Assembly: GCA_003255065.1 (NCBI GenBank)
Contig: QAOA01001229.1
Coordinates: forward strand, 1 to 64,000
DNA from: Cercis canadensis
Lineage: Eukaryota; Streptophyta; Magnoliopsida; Fabales; Fabaceae
Direction: 5' to 3'
DNA: 64,000 nucleotides
This document shows, piece after piece, positions 61,075 through 64,000 of this stretch. Position 1 is the first letter of the stretch, and each line of letters starts with the position of its first letter. The translations under genes and the position numbers were made by a program. The notes under the pieces were generated by a model. It did no database searches. It saw nothing but the letters and a program-made list of their open reading frames with translations, and had not been told where the DNA came from.

Positions 61075-62327
61075 GGAAAAAGTCCAAAAAAACCCTTAAA
61101 TTATGTCTTATGTGTGCGGTTTATCCCCAAAACTTAAAAAATGTAAGAAAAATTTCCTTGAACTTTTAAAATGTGCACTTTACCCCCAAAACCTTGATGT
61201 CTGTCCATTAATAGATGGAAATGAGCAAGTGTCATGCACATGATGTGATTAATCTGGGCCATAATGTAATTTATAAAGGTATAAATGAAAATAAATTTAT
61301 AAAATTATGGTCAAAAAGAAATATTTAAAAAAATTTAGGGTTAAATGATAATATTTAAAATTTGTCATCTTCAACCTCTAGCGGGTATCAATTTCTAGAA
61401 ATCTATCCTTTTTTTTTTAAATCTATTCGAGTTCTCTTCATATTTCTCTCATTTCTCAACTAAAATTTGTAAATTATATACCATTTTAAAACTTGTGAAA
61501 TTTGTAACAACATTATGCTATTAATTTTAAGATTGAAGTTCAAAATGAAGTACGAAAAACTAAAGGCAACAGCAGTGGTACGTGTCACTCAATCTAGCTC
61601 CTCTCTAATCAATAATGAATTTCTCCAAATTCTTTTAGGGGTTGTGCGAAATTTGTTTTCTAACACTACCCAAGCAATTTCTTTTTTCAAATGGTTCAAT
61701 CTTTTCCCAAATTCTTTAAGGAGTTTTGTGCAAAATTTGTTTTCTAACACTGCCCAAGTAATTTCTTTTTTCAAATGGTTCAATCTTTCTCCAAATTCTT
61801 TAAGGAATTTTGTGCAAAATTTGTTTTCTAACACTATTTAAGCAATTTCTTTTTTTCAAATGGTTCAATCTTCATCAAGTTTTGAGAATATTAGCTATGG
61901 TTTTCTAAGTTCTTAGCTGTGATTTTACTTCTTCTTTTATTCCTCTCTAATTAAGAACAAATTTCTCCAAATTCTTTTAGGGGTTTTGTGCTAAATTCAT
62001 TTTCTAAAACTTCCCAATTAAAGACATGTTGTTCACCAGCAAGTTGGAGGTTGCCACTGACGAAGACGAGCATGCCATCGTTGATGTGCCTCTAGATCCA
62101 TCTTGTTCGCACCTGATCACTTAATCTGAATTTTTAGGAAAATTATGCATTTAAACATTGCACATGCATGACACATGATTCTTTCCGTCCATTAATGAAC
62201 GTCCGTCTGGTCTTTGAGGGTAAATCATACATTTAAATAGTACAAGGAGGTCTTTTCTACATTTTTAAAATTTTTGGGATAAAGTGCACCCAATGCATAA
62301 TTCATGGGGGTTTTTTGGATTTTTCCC
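61075..62327. mobile_element. 1.25-kb long-TIR element with 9-bp TSD
   Basis: Inverted arms of roughly 170 bp start GGAAAAAGTCC and end with the near complement GGATTTTTCCC. TATTATTTA flanks the element at 61066-61074 and 62328-62336. The arms contain inverted TCCATTAATxGA motifs. No transposase is present; the interior carries an 84-bp minisatellite. This fits a non-autonomous Mutator-like element. Confidence 0.82.
61625..62010. repeat. 84-bp minisatellite, about three copies plus a decayed one
   Basis: TTTGTTTTCTAACACT recurs at 61653, 61737 and 61821, exactly 84 bp apart, within longer repeated units; a decayed fourth copy follows near 61960. Since 84 is a multiple of three, each unit translates to the same 28-residue pattern (NLFSNTxQxISFFKWFNL). 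It lies inside the long-TIR element. Confidence 0.9.
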
Positions 62328-63081
62328 TATTATTTATACACAAATAACTGTCATACTACCTTCATTGCATTGCATATACTAACAGCATTGAAATATGTTT
62401 ATCTAAATTCTACCCTCGCACTCAAACTTTTTAATATGACTCTGATAACATTACTTCAATTCACATAAAGTACATGTCCTAGAAAAAATTCATATAAAGT
62501 AATATGACATACACTATAGTTATCACATAATCTTTTCATTGTGGAAAATGATTTAGGGATGCAATGTTATTTAAGTTACATGGGAGGGTAAAAATAAAAA
62601 ATATTTTTTACTTAAAGTTTATGACTTAACGAACTTTTGACTTTGGTACTATCATGATAATTTTAAAAAATTAAGTCACTTAATATGAGTTACATCTCAA
62701 ATTATCAACAAAATTTAATTTTAATACGTACTAACTATCTAACAAATTTTCTGCATTATTCAATTTATAAATTTTATAATGAACTAATTATTCTTAAGTG
62801 ACTCCACTTTTTTAAAATTTTTGTAATGGTATTAAAATTAAAACTTCATTCCATCTTAAATTCTCATTAGAAAGATGTTTCTATTTTTACCCTCTTAACG
62901 TATGGTACAGATGAAGACAGCCTACGATGGTAACGATGCCAACAAATTTACAATGAATGAGCATGCTAGTGGAAAGTGATCACACGCAACGTGCTACTAG
63001 AAACTTAAACGCATCTTACAGAAAAATTTGGAAGCTTTCATATGTCTTTCGGATTCAACAAAGAGGCAATTCCAAGAGCCA

Positions 63082-64000
63082 ATGAGGATTTCCACCATGT
63101 TTTCCTCTATCAGTATCAGAACCACTAAATCACCATTTTTATCTCTCAAGCTCAGCTCCTCTGCCTCCGCTTTCCAACCCAGATTCCCAAATTTAATTTC
63201 CATGAAGGCATCATCTTTCCCTGGGAATTTAGTTTCTCCCAAACAACGAAATCTCTGTGTGGCTTCTACCCCTAGATCAGAACATGAATCCCACGAGTCA
63301 TCGATTCAGGTTCATTTTCCACAGAGGACTGGGATTTTTATTTTCGTTGGTTGATTTCTACCATAAATTACTATTTGGAGCATAATTAAAAAATAGGACT
63401 TGGATGCTAATTGTGTCGTTCACAAATACCCAGAATGCTGATAGTGATTTATTAATGAAATTGACTGTTACTATGCTTAAATTTCCGTTCATTTTGCTGT
63501 TCATAGTACTCTTTTGGATTCTAAGTTATTCAGACATGATTTCTGTATAGGGGGGTGAAGCATTCTTCAGGAGCGTGTTGGAAAGCATGGAATCTGTATA
63601 CCTCAGTAGAAATCCTACAGCAAAGGCCATCTTAGAGCTTGTTCAATCTGTTGAGAACAATCAAATTTGCTATGATCATTTTGCATTCAGGACATTTGGG
63701 GTACTTTTCTAGCTTTACTTTCACAAACACAGTTTAGTAAACACTGACTCAAATGTCATTGAGTGGTTTATTTTGTCTAGTGCCCAACAATAGAGTGAAT
63801 TGACTGCAGACTTTGCAAGCTAAGATTTGCAGAAGACTGAAATAGTGTCAAATGGCTCTCTGATATAATATTGTTTTTTTTTTTTTTTTTTTTAATGCAT
63901 TATATCTGAGAAGAGTCTTCTTTGCAACTGAATCACAAATGTGCATTGTTTTTTCCCTTGGAATTGTGAACATTGCAGGTGAATGGTTACGGAATTGACT
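63082..64000 (+). CDS. DUF1338 / 2-oxoadipate dioxygenase-like protein, N-terminal part
   Basis: The gene is cut by the window edge. Three exons are visible: 63082-63309, 63551-63700 and 63979 onward. Residues 1 to about 60 (MRISTMFSSISIRTTKSPFL and after) are Ser-rich with few acidic residues, a likely plastid transit peptide. The DUF1338 domain begins GGEAFFRSVLESMESVYLSR, continues NPTAKAILELVQSVENNQIC and YDHFAFRTFG, and goes on VNGYGID at the edge. In the family, which includes bacterial HglS, this His (residue 119) is an iron ligand of a 2-oxoadipate dioxygenase/decarboxylase acting in lysine breakdown. A rice member (FLO7) affects endosperm starch. An alternative start ATG lies at 63097. 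Function in this species is inferred. Confidence 0.88.
63868..63894. repeat. T homopolymer in DUF1338 intron 2
   Basis: An uninterrupted T run precedes exon 3. It is probably a retroelement tail or simple slippage, with no other feature. Confidence 0.6.

Larger units (their letters stand above)
58083..63081. other. Gene-free 5-kb spacer rich in small mobile elements
   Basis: No cellular gene is visible between HIR and DUF1338. The stretch holds a degraded foldback repeat at about 58880-59340, a LINE tail at 59957-60255, a foldback repeat at about 60336-60710 and a long-TIR element at 61075-62327. The remainder is AT-rich. The last few hundred bases should contain the DUF1338 promoter, for which I found no clear TATA box. 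Confidence 0.6.

Noticed and set aside
61515-61841. 108-codon open frame with 28-residue repeats, as a possible repeat protein
   Set aside because: The opposite strand is open too, the repeat period is a multiple of three, and the frame lies inside a non-autonomous TIR element. I see no start context or splice partners.
61625-62010. Regular repeats as a CRISPR-like array
   Set aside because: Units are contiguous 84-bp tandem copies with no unique spacers, and this is a plant nuclear genome.

Overview
The window is plant nuclear DNA from a dicot, most likely a rosid. The genes have many short GT-AG introns, the spacers are AT-rich, and every recognisable protein belongs to a plant family (plastid WHIRLY, AMY3-type alpha-amylase, WRINKLED-type AP2 factor, HIR protein, plant VDAC, P59-type pectate lyase). 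The species cannot be fixed from the sequence alone. Eleven protein-coding genes are supported. Ten are complete and one runs off the right edge. All exon chains were built by hand from splice sites and reading-frame continuity.

Layout. 1.4-4.4 kb, minus: WHIRLY ssDNA-binding protein. 5.2-9.5 kb, plus: zinc-knuckle/NUMOD3 protein, divergent from WHIRLY. 10.9-16.3 kb, plus: DUF1664 coiled-coil protein. 17.6-19.8 kb, minus: double-AP2 WRINKLED-type factor with a 9-nt microexon. 21.6-35.0 kb, minus: three tandem pectate lyase genes, the middle one lacking an intron kept by the other two. 37.6-46.5 kb, minus: chloroplast alpha-amylase AMY3. 50.0-52.1 kb, plus: VDAC porin. 54.3-56.2 kb, minus: HIR/prohibitin-domain protein with a leader intron. 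63.1 kb to the edge, plus: DUF1338 (2-oxoadipate dioxygenase-like) protein. Four products carry likely plastid targeting peptides (WHIRLY, zinc-knuckle, AMY3, DUF1338). AMY3 acts on starch, and DUF1338 has been linked to starchy endosperm in rice. The genes otherwise look like an ordinary chromosomal neighbourhood, not a functional cluster. From memory, AMY3 next to an HIR gene and WHIRLY next to a DUF1664 gene also occur in Arabidopsis, which would suggest old microsynteny.

The spacers are full of small mobile elements, several with exact target-site duplications: five terminal-inverted-repeat elements (8-9 bp duplications, Mutator/hAT-like), two 5'-truncated LINE tails with RNase H remnants, and one tRNA-derived SINE. 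Ten single N bases mark assembly joins. Five sit between near-identical direct copies and look like unmerged contig or haplotype overlaps, and five sit in homopolymers. No wholly new biological system was found. The best leads are the pectate lyase array (intron difference, a conserved leader inverted repeat, a block lost from one unit) and the 1.25-kb TIR element carrying an in-frame 84-bp minisatellite.
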